64,000 bases of DNA from CAIUMH01 sp963758555. Its GTDB lineage: Bacteria > Actinomycetota > Acidimicrobiia > Acidimicrobiales > RAAP-2. Positions 55,937 to 64,000 of the stretch are shown piece by piece. The DNA lies in the NCBI GenBank assembly GCA_963758555.1, contig CAVWVW010000003.1, positions 682,001 through 746,000 on the forward strand, given 5' to 3'. The position numbers and the translations under genes were made by a program. Under the pieces are notes generated by a model. The model did not search any database. It was not told where the DNA came from and saw nothing but the letters and a program-made list of their open reading frames with translations. How positions within the stretch are numbered: position 1 is the stretch's first letter; each line of letters begins with the position of its first letter.

Positions 55937-56526
55937 TCGGCCTGCTCCGGGGGACCTTGGCCCATGCGGGTGAGACCGAAGTGGTCGTCGACGTCGCGGG
56001 CGTGGGCTATCGCGTGACCGTGACGCCGGCGACGAGGGTGAGCCTCGGTGCCGAGCCGGGTTCGTTCACGCTCTGGATCCACACCCAGCTGCGAGCGGAC
56101 GCCCTGGTGCTCTACGGCTTCGCCTCTGCCTCAGAGCGGGATCTCTTCGAGGTCTTGCTCACCACCCCAGGGGTGGGCCCGTCGTTGGCGCTGGCCATCC
56201 TGGGCTCGCTTGGTCCCTCGGGCGTCATCAACGCCGTGGCTGCAGAAGATGCCGCTGCGTTCGAGACGGTCTCGGGTGTCGGCAAGAAGACCGCGGCGCG
56301 GCTCAGCTTGGAGCTCCAGGGTCGCTTGGTCGGCTTTGAGACCGGGGTCCCCTTGGCGATGCCTGGTGTGCCAGAGGCCGTCGACGAGGCGACAGAGGTC
56401 GCAGACGCCCTGGTGGCGCTCGGGTACTCAACCGACGAGGTTCGACGGGCCGTGAGCGCGCTCGACGGCACCGAGTCGGTCGAGACGGCGCTGCGCGTCG
56501 CGCTGCGCGAGCTGAGTCGCCGATGA
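55933..56526 (+). CDS. ruvA: Holliday junction DNA helicase subunit RuvA
   Basis: A 197-residue protein: OB-fold domain I (MIGLLRGTLAHAGE ... VDVAGVGYRV), helix-hairpin-helix domain II (LLTTPGVGPSLALAILGSLG and VSGVGKKTAARLSLEL), flexible linker and domain III (VADALVALGYSTDEVRRAVS) that contacts RuvB. GTG start overlapping ruvC. Confidence 0.95.
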   Translation: MIGLLRGTLAHAGETEVVVDVAGVGYRVTVTPATRVSLGAEPGSFTLWIHTQLRADALVLYGFASASERDLFEVLLTTPGVGPSLALAILGSLGPSGVINAVAAEDAAAFETVSGVGKKTAARLSLELQGRLVGFETGVPLAMPGVPEAVDEATEVADALVALGYSTDEVRRAVSALDGTESVETALRVALRELSRR

Positions 56527-57578
56527 GCGGCCGCCGAGACGTCCTCAAGGGAGGCGACGAGGAGCTCGAGGTGCTCGCCATCGCTCCGCTGCTCGACGTC
56601 GCCGCGGACCGGGAGGACGCGACGCTTCGACCGCGGAGCCTCGGCGAGTTCGTCGGCCAACCTGACCTGATCGAGCACCTCTCGATCGTCCTCGAAGCGG
56701 CCCAGCAGCGGCGCCAGGCGGTCGACCACCTCTTGTTCGCTGGCCCTCCAGGGCTGGGGAAGACCTCGTTGGCCGGGATCGTCGCCACGGAGCTCGGCGT
56801 CGGCCTCCGAGTGACCTCGGGGCCCGTGCTGGCGCGACCCGGTGACCTCGCCGCGCTGCTCACTGATCTGAACGAGGGCGACGTGCTCTTCATCGACGAG
56901 ATCCACCGGCTGTCTCGTTCTGTTGAAGAGGTCCTCTATCCCGCGATGGAAGACGCCAAGCTCGACATCGTGATCGGCAAGGGTCCCGCCGCTCGAGCGA
57001 TCCGCTTGGATCTGCCTCGCTTCACGCTGGTGGGCGCCACCACTCGCATCGGCCTGGTCGCCGCGCCCCTGCGCGATCGCTTCGGCTTCGTGGGCCGCGT
57101 CGATCTCTACGGCACCGAGGACCTGACCGAGATCGTCGAGCGATCAGCGGCCCTCCTCGGGGTCACCATCGACGCGGCCGGCGCTCGCCAGATCGCCGGC
57201 CGATCGAGAGGGACGCCGCGGATCGCCAACCGGCTGCTTCGACGTGTTCGTGACTTCGTCGAGGTACGGCAAGACGGCATCATCACCGAGCAAGCGGCAG
57301 GGGAGGGCCTCGCACGCTTCGGGGTCGATGAGCTCGGTCTCGACAAGGTCGACCGGATGATCCTCGAGGTGCTCTGCGTCCGCTTCGGCGGCCAACCTGT
57401 CGGGCTCTCGACGCTGGCCCAAGCGGTGGGGGAGGAGCCCGGAACCATCGAAGATGCCTATGAGCCGTTCCTCGTCCAGCAAGGGCTGGTGACGAGGACA
57501 CCTCGGGGGCGCAAGGCGACCGAGGCCGCCTTCGGACACCTGGGAGTCCAGGGAGGACTCTTCGAACCAGGCCGCTGA
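56523..57578 (+). CDS. ruvB: Holliday junction branch migration ATPase RuvB
   Basis: A 351-residue AAA+ motor: RPRSLGEFVGQPDLIEHL, Walker A FAGPPGLGKTSLAGI, Walker B LFIDEIHRLSR, sensor LVGATTRIGLVAAPLRDRFG, arginine finger region and winged helix (YEPFLVQQGLVTRTPRGR). Drives branch migration with RuvA. Full length. Confidence 0.97.
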   Translation: MSGRRDVLKGGDEELEVLAIAPLLDVAADREDATLRPRSLGEFVGQPDLIEHLSIVLEAAQQRRQAVDHLLFAGPPGLGKTSLAGIVATELGVGLRVTSGPVLARPGDLAALLTDLNEGDVLFIDEIHRLSRSVEEVLYPAMEDAKLDIVIGKGPAARAIRLDLPRFTLVGATTRIGLVAAPLRDRFGFVGRVDLYGTEDLTEIVERSAALLGVTIDAAGARQIAGRSRGTPRIANRLLRRVRDFVEVRQDGIITEQAAGEGLARFGVDELGLDKVDRMILEVLCVRFGGQPVGLSTLAQAVGEEPGTIEDAYEPFLVQQGLVTRTPRGRKATEAAFGHLGVQGGLFEPGR

Positions 57579-57657
57579 GGTGCCTCAAACCCTGTGGTGG
57601 CCCTCGACTAGGGTCTGTGCGCTGTCCGCCGCGAGCAATGCCTGGAGCCCTTGAGCC

Positions 57658-58104
57658 ATGTCGATCACACTTCTGCTGGGCGCAACCACCACGACGAAGT
57701 CTTCGGGATCTGCGCTCGTCTACCTCATTCCCATCGTCCTGTTCGGTCTGGCGTACTACTTCTTCATCCGCCCCCGTCAGAAGGCTGCGCAAGCGCAGCG
57801 TCTCAACAAGCCCGAGCTCTCCATCGGTGATGAGGTCATCACCATCGGCGGTGTGCGGGGCGTGATCGTGGCCCTCGATGACGAGCTGGTGACCTTGGCC
57901 ACCGGTCAGATGCCCGGTGACGAGCTCGGAGCGGGCGAGGTGACCCACATCACCTTCATCCGCAAGGCGATCGGTCAGCAGGTCAAGCCTCCTGCGCCGC
58001 CCGAGGAGCCTGGGGCGCCGGTCGAGGACGCCACGGACGTCACCGGCGAGGAGCGCCCCTCTGGTGATGCTGGCGAAGACGAGGGTGGCTCCTCAACGTC
58101 GTGA
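57658..58104 (+). CDS. yajC: Preprotein translocase subunit YajC
   Basis: A 148-residue single-pass membrane protein of the SecDF-YajC complex. Transmembrane segment LVYLIPIVLFGLAYYFF followed by IRPRQKAAQAQ, IGDEVITIGGVRGVIV, and an acidic C-terminal tail longer than in enterobacteria. Overlaps secD by four bases. Confidence 0.92.
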   Translation: MSITLLLGATTTTKSSGSALVYLIPIVLFGLAYYFFIRPRQKAAQAQRLNKPELSIGDEVITIGGVRGVIVALDDELVTLATGQMPGDELGAGEVTHITFIRKAIGQQVKPPAPPEEPGAPVEDATDVTGEERPSGDAGEDEGGSSTS

Positions 58105-59690
58105 GTGCTGCACGCTCTACGTCGCCTCGTCGTGCCAGGCGCGGCCTGTGGATCAGCTTGCTGGTCACCGTGGCCGTCTGCCTTGGTTCGCTGGGCATCA
58201 GCCTGGCCGCAGGATGGTCGCCCAAGCTCGGCCTTGACCTCGCGGGTGGCTTCTCGGTCGTCTACCAACCACAGGGGCACCCCTCACAAGCCGATCTCAA
58301 TGAGTCAGTCACCATCCTGACCAGCAGGATCGACTCCTACGGTGTCTCGGGAGCAGAGGTCAACACCCAGGGCTCGAACATCGTGGTCACGGTGCCTGGC
58401 GTCAAGAACGCCCAAGCGATCCTGCACCAGATCGGCCACACCGCACAGCTCTTCTTCCGACCGGTGATCTGTTACGCCCCGAACTACGTCGGGCCCAAGG
58501 TGAAGGGCGCGGCACCGCTCAACACGCCGGCTCCGACCACGTGTCAGGCCAAGTACGTGCTCAACACGACCAACTTGGCGAACAACACCGCCAGCGAGGA
58601 CCCCGTGCTGGCTGCGTACCCCTCGACGCGACCCATCAAGGACAACGGGCCTGATCACGTGCTGCTGCCTGGCCTCAAGGGGTCGTCACCCCCTCGCTAC
58701 CTGCTCGGTCCCTCTGAGCTCTCCGGCAAGGCCGTCAAGTCTGCCCAGGCGACGCAGAACCAGCTGGGCCAGTGGGTCGTCGACTACACCCTGACCTCGC
58801 AGGGCTCGGCGGCGTGGGACAAGGTCGCAGAGGAGAACTTCCACCTGGCCATCGCCGTCGATCTCGACGGGGTCGTCCAGTCGGCCCCGATCATCCAGCC
58901 GTCGCAATCGACGTTCTCGTCCTTTGACGGCCAGGGCGAGATCAGCGGCAACCTGACCCAGGCGGACGCTGAGAACCTTGCCCAGGCGCTGGAGTTCGGT
59001 GCGCTGCCGGTGCGCCTCGTCCCGCTCACCACCGAGACGGTCTCGCCCACGCTCGGCCACTCGTCGCTGGTCGCTGGGCTCGCTGCGGGTCTCGTGGGCC
59101 TCTTCTTGGTGCTGCTCTACATCATCCTCTACTACCGAGCCCTCGGACTGGTCGTCGTGGCGGGTCTGGGGCTCACGGCGGCCGTGCTCTGGGCGATCAT
59201 CTCTGGGCTTGGCCACACGACCTTGGCACCGAGCTTCACCCTGGCGGGGGTGACAGGTCTCATCGTGTCCATCGGCATCACCGTGGACTCCTACATCGTG
59301 TACTTCGAGCGATTAAAGGACGAGACGAGATCAGGACGCTCGGTGCGGACCAGTGTCGATCGAGGCTTCCAGTCAGCCTGGAAGACCGTGCTCGCCGCCG
59401 ACTTCGTCTCCCTCTTGGCCGCCGTGATCCTCTACTTCGTCGCCCTCGGCGACGTGCGCGGCTTCGCCTTCTTCCTCGGCCTCTCGACCATCTTGGATGT
59501 GGTGATGACGTACTTCTTCACCCGACCCGCCGTGATCTTGCTCGGTCGATCCGAGCGCGCCAGCAGCGCGGAGCACCTGGGCGTCGCCAAGGGCTTGGCG
59601 GTGACGTCTGACGAGGAGCGCCAGGCGATCGCCGGTGAAGGTGCGCTGGACGACACCGACCACGCCGACGGGGAGCTGGAGCAGGTATGA
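58101..59690 (+). CDS. secD: Protein translocase subunit SecD
   Basis: A 529-residue RND-like membrane protein that uses the proton gradient to help Sec-dependent export. N-terminal helix, LGLDLAGGFSVVYQ, large periplasmic P1 domain (VTILTSRIDSYGVSGAEVNT), then the cluster of five helices with GITVDSYIVYFERLKDE (Asp/Arg pair conserved). Overlaps secF by four bases. Confidence 0.95.
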   Translation: MSAARSTSPRRARRGLWISLLVTVAVCLGSLGISLAAGWSPKLGLDLAGGFSVVYQPQGHPSQADLNESVTILTSRIDSYGVSGAEVNTQGSNIVVTVPGVKNAQAILHQIGHTAQLFFRPVICYAPNYVGPKVKGAAPLNTPAPTTCQAKYVLNTTNLANNTASEDPVLAAYPSTRPIKDNGPDHVLLPGLKGSSPPRYLLGPSELSGKAVKSAQATQNQLGQWVVDYTLTSQGSAAWDKVAEENFHLAIAVDLDGVVQSAPIIQPSQSTFSSFDGQGEISGNLTQADAENLAQALEFGALPVRLVPLTTETVSPTLGHSSLVAGLAAGLVGLFLVLLYIILYYRALGLVVVAGLGLTAAVLWAIISGLGHTTLAPSFTLAGVTGLIVSIGITVDSYIVYFERLKDETRSGRSVRTSVDRGFQSAWKTVLAADFVSLLAAVILYFVALGDVRGFAFFLGLSTILDVVMTYFFTRPAVILLGRSERASSAEHLGVAKGLAVTSDEERQAIAGEGALDDTDHADGELEQV

Positions 59691-60880
59691 GCGTGGACCA
59701 GGGCGCCCCCGAGGTGACCGAGAAGCGACCGAGCGCCTTCCGACGGCTCTATCGGGGCCAGACCCACTTCGACTTCGTCGGGAGGCGCCGCATCTGGTTC
59801 ACGATCTCCGCGGTGATCATCGTGCTCGGGATCATCGCCATCGGCGTGCGCGGCCTGAACCTCGGGATCGACTTCAAGGGTGGCTCCTCTTGGGAGGTCC
59901 AGGCGAGCAACGTCAACGTGTCCAACGTGACGAGCACTATGGAGTCGCTCGGTCTGCCCCAGCCGACGGTCACCGTGCTCGGCAACCGGACCCTGCAGGT
60001 GACCTCGGACATCAACTCGCTCACGACCAAGCAGCAGAACGCCCTGAACGCCAAGATCACCCTGGCCATGGCGAAGATCGGGCACACCACGGCCAACCAG
60101 GTCTCCACCTCGAACGTGGGCCCGACCTGGGGCGGCTCGGTGACGAGCCGCGCCCTGTGGGCGTTGGGCCTCTTCTTCATCGCCGTGGTCCTCTACATCA
60201 GCTTCCGCTTCGATCCGAAGATGGCCCTGGCGGCGTTCTTGGCCATGATCCACGACATCTTGATCACCGTGGGCATCTATGCGATCGCTGGCTTCCAGGT
60301 CACGCCCGACACGGTGGTGGCTCTCCTGACCATCCTCGGCTACTCCCTCTACGACACCGTGGTGGTCTTCGACCGCGTGCGAGACAACACCAAGACGCTG
60401 GGCGCGTCCGGGCGAATGACCTACTCCGACATGGTCAACGTCTCGATGAACCAGACCTTGGCGAGATCGATCAACACCTCGCTGGTCGCCATCTTGCCGG
60501 TGCTCAGCGTGCTCGTGGTCGGCGCGCTGATCCTGGGTGCCACGACGCTGCTCAACTACGGCCTGGCCCTCTTCGTCGGTCTGCTCTCGGGGGCGTACTC
60601 GTCGATCTTCATCGCCTCGCCCCTCTTGGCCATGCTCAAAGAGCGCGAGCAGCGCTGGCGTGCGGTCCGACAGCGCCTGGAGGCTCGAGGTGCTCGCGCT
60701 GACGTCCTCACCCCGACGATGGCGGCACAGGAGACGGGGACCGCTGACGGCGCCACGTCGGCCGCGGTGCCGGCCGCGACCGGGGTGATCCGACCGGGAT
60801 CAGCGGCGGCTCGGATCCAAGCGGGAGCACCCGTCCAGCAGGGCGATTCGCCTCGTCCGAGGAAGCGAAAGCGGCGCTAG
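59687..60880 (+). CDS. secF: Protein translocase subunit SecF
   Basis: A 397-residue partner of SecD. GLNLGIDFKGGSSWEVQ, then a transmembrane block with AVVLYISFRFDPKMALAAFL and LTILGYSLYDTVVVFDRVRD (conserved Asp-Thr and Asp-Arg). The C-terminal 90 residues are a low-complexity cytoplasmic tail ending in basic residues. Full length. Confidence 0.95.
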   Translation: MSVDQGAPEVTEKRPSAFRRLYRGQTHFDFVGRRRIWFTISAVIIVLGIIAIGVRGLNLGIDFKGGSSWEVQASNVNVSNVTSTMESLGLPQPTVTVLGNRTLQVTSDINSLTTKQQNALNAKITLAMAKIGHTTANQVSTSNVGPTWGGSVTSRALWALGLFFIAVVLYISFRFDPKMALAAFLAMIHDILITVGIYAIAGFQVTPDTVVALLTILGYSLYDTVVVFDRVRDNTKTLGASGRMTYSDMVNVSMNQTLARSINTSLVAILPVLSVLVVGALILGATTLLNYGLALFVGLLSGAYSSIFIASPLLAMLKEREQRWRAVRQRLEARGARADVLTPTMAAQETGTADGATSAAVPAATGVIRPGSAAARIQAGAPVQQGDSPRPRKRKRR

Positions 60881-60920
60881 GAACGCCGAGTTCTAGGGCC
60901 TCTCCGAGTAGCGTAGAGGG

Positions 60921-63134
60921 ATGGTAACCCCGGCTCGGGTCCTCAGCGAAGGCGATGCCACCACCGAGGTGGTCGACGAGCTGCTGGCCCCGGTCCTCAA
61001 GTCCTATCGCAGCACCCGTCCCGGCGAGCCCGTCGACCTCATCATCGAGGCCGCCCACCTCGCAGCCCGGGCCCATGAGGGCCAGCTCCGTCGCTCAGGT
61101 GAGCCCTACATCTCGCACCCGATGGCAGTCGCCGGGATCGTGGCCGAGCTGGGCCTCGACGCCCCCACCGTGGTCGCCGCCCTGCTCCACGACGCCGTGG
61201 AGGACACCGGCGTGACCCTCGAGATGCTGAGCAGCGAGTTCGGCGAGCAGGTGGCCGCGGTCGTCGACGGGGTCACCAAGCTCGATCGCCTGGCGTTCGA
61301 CTCGAAGGAAGCCCAGCAAGCGGCCACAATCCGCAAGATGCTCATCGCCATGGCGTCGGACTGGCGGGTGCTCTTGATCAAGCTGGCCGACCGGCTGCAC
61401 AACATGCGCACCCTGGCGGCGATGCCCGAGGCCAAGCAGCGACGCACCGCCCAAGAGACGTTGGACGTCTATGCGCCGCTGGCCCATCGGCTCGGCGTCG
61501 AGCAGGTCAAGTGGCAGCTTGAGGATCTCACCTTCGCCACCTTGCACCCGAAGCGCTACGCCGAGATCGAGCAGATGGTGGCGGCCCGCAGCCCTGAGCG
61601 CGAGGCCCTCGTCACCGAGATCATCAGCCAGCTGCGCGAGCGCTTGGTCGAGCTGGACCTCGAGGCGGACGTGACAGGTCGAGGCAAGCACCTCTGGAGC
61701 ATCTACGAGAAGATGGTGGTGCGGGGCAAGGAGTTCGACGAGATCTTCGACCTCGTGGGCCTGCGCGTGATCGTCGCAGAAGAGCGCGACTGCTGGGCGG
61801 TCCTCGGTGCGATCCACGCGCTCTGGCACCCCGTCCAAGGGCGCTTCAAGGACTACATCAACACACCGAAGTTCAACCTCTACCAGTCGCTCCACACGAC
61901 GGTCATCGGTCCAGGGGGCCGACCCGTCGAGGTCCAGGTCCGCACCCAGGAGATGCACGCGCGCGCCGAGTTCGGCATCGCCGCGCACTGGGGCTACAAG
62001 GAAGGCGCCGATCCTCGACGTGAGGTGGCCTGGATGGAGCGCATCGCCGAGGCTGACTCGGAGATCCACGATCCGGTCAAGTTCCTTGAGGCGCTCAAGG
62101 TCGACCTCGAGCAAGACGAGGTCTACGTCTTCACCCCGAAGGGCCGGGTCATCTCGCTCTCTGCGCGCTCGACCCCGGTCGACTTCGCCTACGCCGTGCA
62201 CACCGAGATCGGGCACCGCTGCATCGGGGCTCGGGTCAACGGCCGACTGGTGCCGCTCGACACCAAGCTGGTCTCCGCGGACACCGTCGAGATCTTCACC
62301 TCCAAGGCCGAGTCAGCCGGGCCCTCGCGAGACTGGCTGGGTTTCGTGGCGTCGTCGCGGGCGCGCAACAAGATCCGCCAGTGGTTCACCCGGGAGCGGC
62401 GTGAGGACGCCATCGAGCAGGGCCGAGAGGAGGTCTCGAAGGCCCTTCGCCGCGAGGCCATCCCGATCAGGACCACCCTCAGCTCGACGGCGCTCTCCCA
62501 GGTGGCCTCTGATCTCAACCTCGACGGGCTCGAGGCGCTGTTCGCTGCGGTCGGCGAGGGGCAGATCTCGGCCCAGTCGGTGGTCCAGCGCGTCGGGCGA
62601 GAGATGCGTGGCGGCGACGAGGACCAGCTGCCCACGACGGCCACGAGCACGACCAGGGCACCGAGGCGCGAGTCGACCGGCGTCTACGTCGAGGGCCTCG
62701 ACGACGTCATGGTCCACCTGGCGCGGTGCTGCACGCCGGTGCCGGGCGACGAGATCATCGGGTTCGTCACGATGGGACGAGGGGTCTCGGTGCACCGCAC
62801 CGATTGCTCGAACGCCGCGGGCCTGGCCCGCAGCTCAGAGGAGCGCCTGATCGAGGTCGAGTGGGACGCCACCAGCGTCGGGGTCTTCAGGGCCGTGCTC
62901 GAGGTCATGGCCTTCGATCGCTCGCGCTTGTTGGCGGACGTGACCCAGGTGGTCTCCGAGCACCACCTCAACATCATCTCGGCCCGCACGGTCACCACCG
63001 CTGATCGGGTCAGCCGCATGACCTTCGAGATCGAGCTGGCGGACCCAGCTCACCTCGACAGCCTCTTGGGCTCGCTCAAGCGGCTCGATGGCGTCTTCGA
63101 CGCCTATCGCCAGCTGCCCGGTGCGCGAGGCTGA
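60921..63134 (+). CDS. rel: Bifunctional (p)ppGpp synthetase/hydrolase Rel
   Basis: A 737-residue RelA/SpoT-family enzyme controlling the stringent response. HD hydrolase domain (SHPMAVAGIVAELGLDAPTV, LLHDAVEDTGV; HD motif intact), synthetase domain (DLVGLRVIVAEERDCWAVLG; KDYINTPKFNLYQSLHTTV), TGS domain (EDEVYVFTPKGRVISLSARS-like region), and C-terminal ACT domain. Both activities look intact. Single long enzyme, as in actinobacteria. Confidence 0.95.
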   Translation: MVTPARVLSEGDATTEVVDELLAPVLKSYRSTRPGEPVDLIIEAAHLAARAHEGQLRRSGEPYISHPMAVAGIVAELGLDAPTVVAALLHDAVEDTGVTLEMLSSEFGEQVAAVVDGVTKLDRLAFDSKEAQQAATIRKMLIAMASDWRVLLIKLADRLHNMRTLAAMPEAKQRRTAQETLDVYAPLAHRLGVEQVKWQLEDLTFATLHPKRYAEIEQMVAARSPEREALVTEIISQLRERLVELDLEADVTGRGKHLWSIYEKMVVRGKEFDEIFDLVGLRVIVAEERDCWAVLGAIHALWHPVQGRFKDYINTPKFNLYQSLHTTVIGPGGRPVEVQVRTQEMHARAEFGIAAHWGYKEGADPRREVAWMERIAEADSEIHDPVKFLEALKVDLEQDEVYVFTPKGRVISLSARSTPVDFAYAVHTEIGHRCIGARVNGRLVPLDTKLVSADTVEIFTSKAESAGPSRDWLGFVASSRARNKIRQWFTRERREDAIEQGREEVSKALRREAIPIRTTLSSTALSQVASDLNLDGLEALFAAVGEGQISAQSVVQRVGREMRGGDEDQLPTTATSTTRAPRRESTGVYVEGLDDVMVHLARCCTPVPGDEIIGFVTMGRGVSVHRTDCSNAAGLARSSEERLIEVEWDATSVGVFRAVLEVMAFDRSRLLADVTQVVSEHHLNIISARTVTTADRVSRMTFEIELADPAHLDSLLGSLKRLDGVFDAYRQLPGARG

Positions 63135-63138
63135 ACCA

Positions 63139-64000
63139 ATGAGTGAAGAGCACGGTCCTCCTCGCGCCCCGACGGGCACCCACGACGTCATGCCTCCCGA
63201 GAGCAGCCGCTGGGAGGCGCTCTTGGCGCTCTTCGCCGAGCTGGCCGAGCGCTACGGCTTCCACATGGTCCACACGCCGCTGTTCGAGGACGCGCGGGTC
63301 TTCCAGCGGGGCATCGGTGCCACCTCCGAGGTGGTGGGCAAGGAGATGTACGAGTTCACCGACCGGGGGGACGCCAGCTGGCCCTGCGGCCCGAGGGCAC
63401 GGCCTCGATCGTGCGAGCCTTCGTCCAACACCATCCGGCCATCCCGTTTCGAGCGTGGTACGCCACGCCTTCGTTCCGCTACGAGCGACCGCAGGCTGGC
63501 CGCTATCGCCAGCATCACCAGGTGGGCGTCGAGGCACTTGGGACCGAGGACCCTGACGTCGACGTCGAGGTCATCTCGCTCGCTCAGCGCTTCTTTGAGT
63601 CCTTAGGGCTCAGCCGCTTCAGCCTCCGGGTCAACTCGATGGGGGACCAGGCGTGTCGACCCGCCTACATCGACCAGCTGCGCTCATTCCTCGCCGAGCA
63701 CCAGAGCCTCCTGTGCGACGAGCACGCCGAGCGCTACAAGGACAACCCGCTTCGCGTCCTCGACTGCAAGAAGCCCGGCTGCCTGGCGGCCACCGAGGGT
63801 GCGCCGATGCTGATCGACTCGCTCTGCGAGCCCTGTCGAAGCCACCACCAGCGCGTCTTGGAGGGCCTCGCAGCCGACGGGATCAGCGCTCGCGCCGATG
63901 ATCGCCTGGTCAGGGGGTTCGACTACTACACGAGGACCACCTTCGAGTTTGCCTCCGAAGCGCTCGAGGGGGCGCAGAACGCCATCGGTGGTGGTGGTCG
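63139..64000 (+). CDS. hisS: Histidyl-tRNA synthetase, 3'-partial, one frameshift
   Basis: Class II synthetase for histidine. APTGTHDVMPPESSRWEAL, YGFHMVHTPLFEDARVF (motif 1 region) and GKEMYEFTDRGD; after a break near 63390 the frame continues with LALRPEGTASIVRAFVQHH (motif 2), FRYERPQAGRYRQHHQVGVE, and LVRGFDYYTRTTFEFA, with the chain leaving the window. Starts four bases after the Rel stop. Confidence 0.93.

Overview
The window looks like an actinobacterial chromosome contig, most likely Acidimicrobiia or a relative (an inference, not a proven placement). Support: GTG starts are common, and there are genes for mycothiol synthesis (mshC-like), F420 metabolism (npdG plus a Ddn-type nitroreductase), phosphatidylinositol lipids (PIP-synthase-like, acyltransferase, PimA-like) and an InhA-type FabI. 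The right third keeps the gene order thrS-HIT-pgsA-acyltransferase-pimA...pdxS-pdxT-yebC-ruvCAB-yajC-secDF-relA-hisS known from mycobacteria.

About 1-19 kb is an accessory region with visibly lower G+C and different codon use. It contains a four-gene, translationally coupled minus-strand operon (ParB-like, basic protein, HNH protein, family B DNA polymerase). Facing it across a short divergent promoter region are a MerR-like gene and a Cas1 gene. The Cas1 has no Cas2, no other Cas genes and no CRISPR array beside it, and carries a C-terminal zinc ribbon and HTH. A tyrosine integrase follows, then a modification-dependent restriction gene (EVE-like, SRA, HNH) behind an XRE regulator, a MazG-like pyrophosphohydrolase with a 26-residue coupled leader ORF, another HNH protein, and several small secreted or membrane proteins. 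The PolB/HNH/HTH/Cas1 set resembles the gene content of casposons. I regard this as the most interesting part of the window.

About 19-40 kb holds a PadR pair and then a catabolic cluster on the plus strand: two double-domain family III CoA-transferases, two cytochromes P450, a small ferredoxin, an aldehyde dehydrogenase, a TIM-barrel amidohydrolase, an F420-type nitroreductase, an acyl-CoA ligase, a single CoA-transferase, a DUF35 protein, a thiolase-like protein and a TetR regulator. A glutaminase is inserted on the opposite strand. This set suits oxidation and CoA-dependent breakdown of a hydrophobic alicyclic compound (terpenoid- or steroid-like). A FtsX-type ABC transporter and a methyltransferase follow.

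About 40-64 kb is mostly core genome: ccdA, an MsbA-type ABC exporter, fabI, npdG, mshC, thrS, phosphatidylinositol lipid genes, PLP synthase, Holliday junction resolution, Sec translocation, (p)ppGpp synthase and hisS (cut by the window end).

Many genes are split by single-base frameshifts, especially at 2-11 kb and 34-40 kb, while the encoded protein stays well conserved on both sides of each break. This pattern suggests uncorrected sequencing indels more than true gene decay, so broken genes are reported here as whole units with the break positions given.
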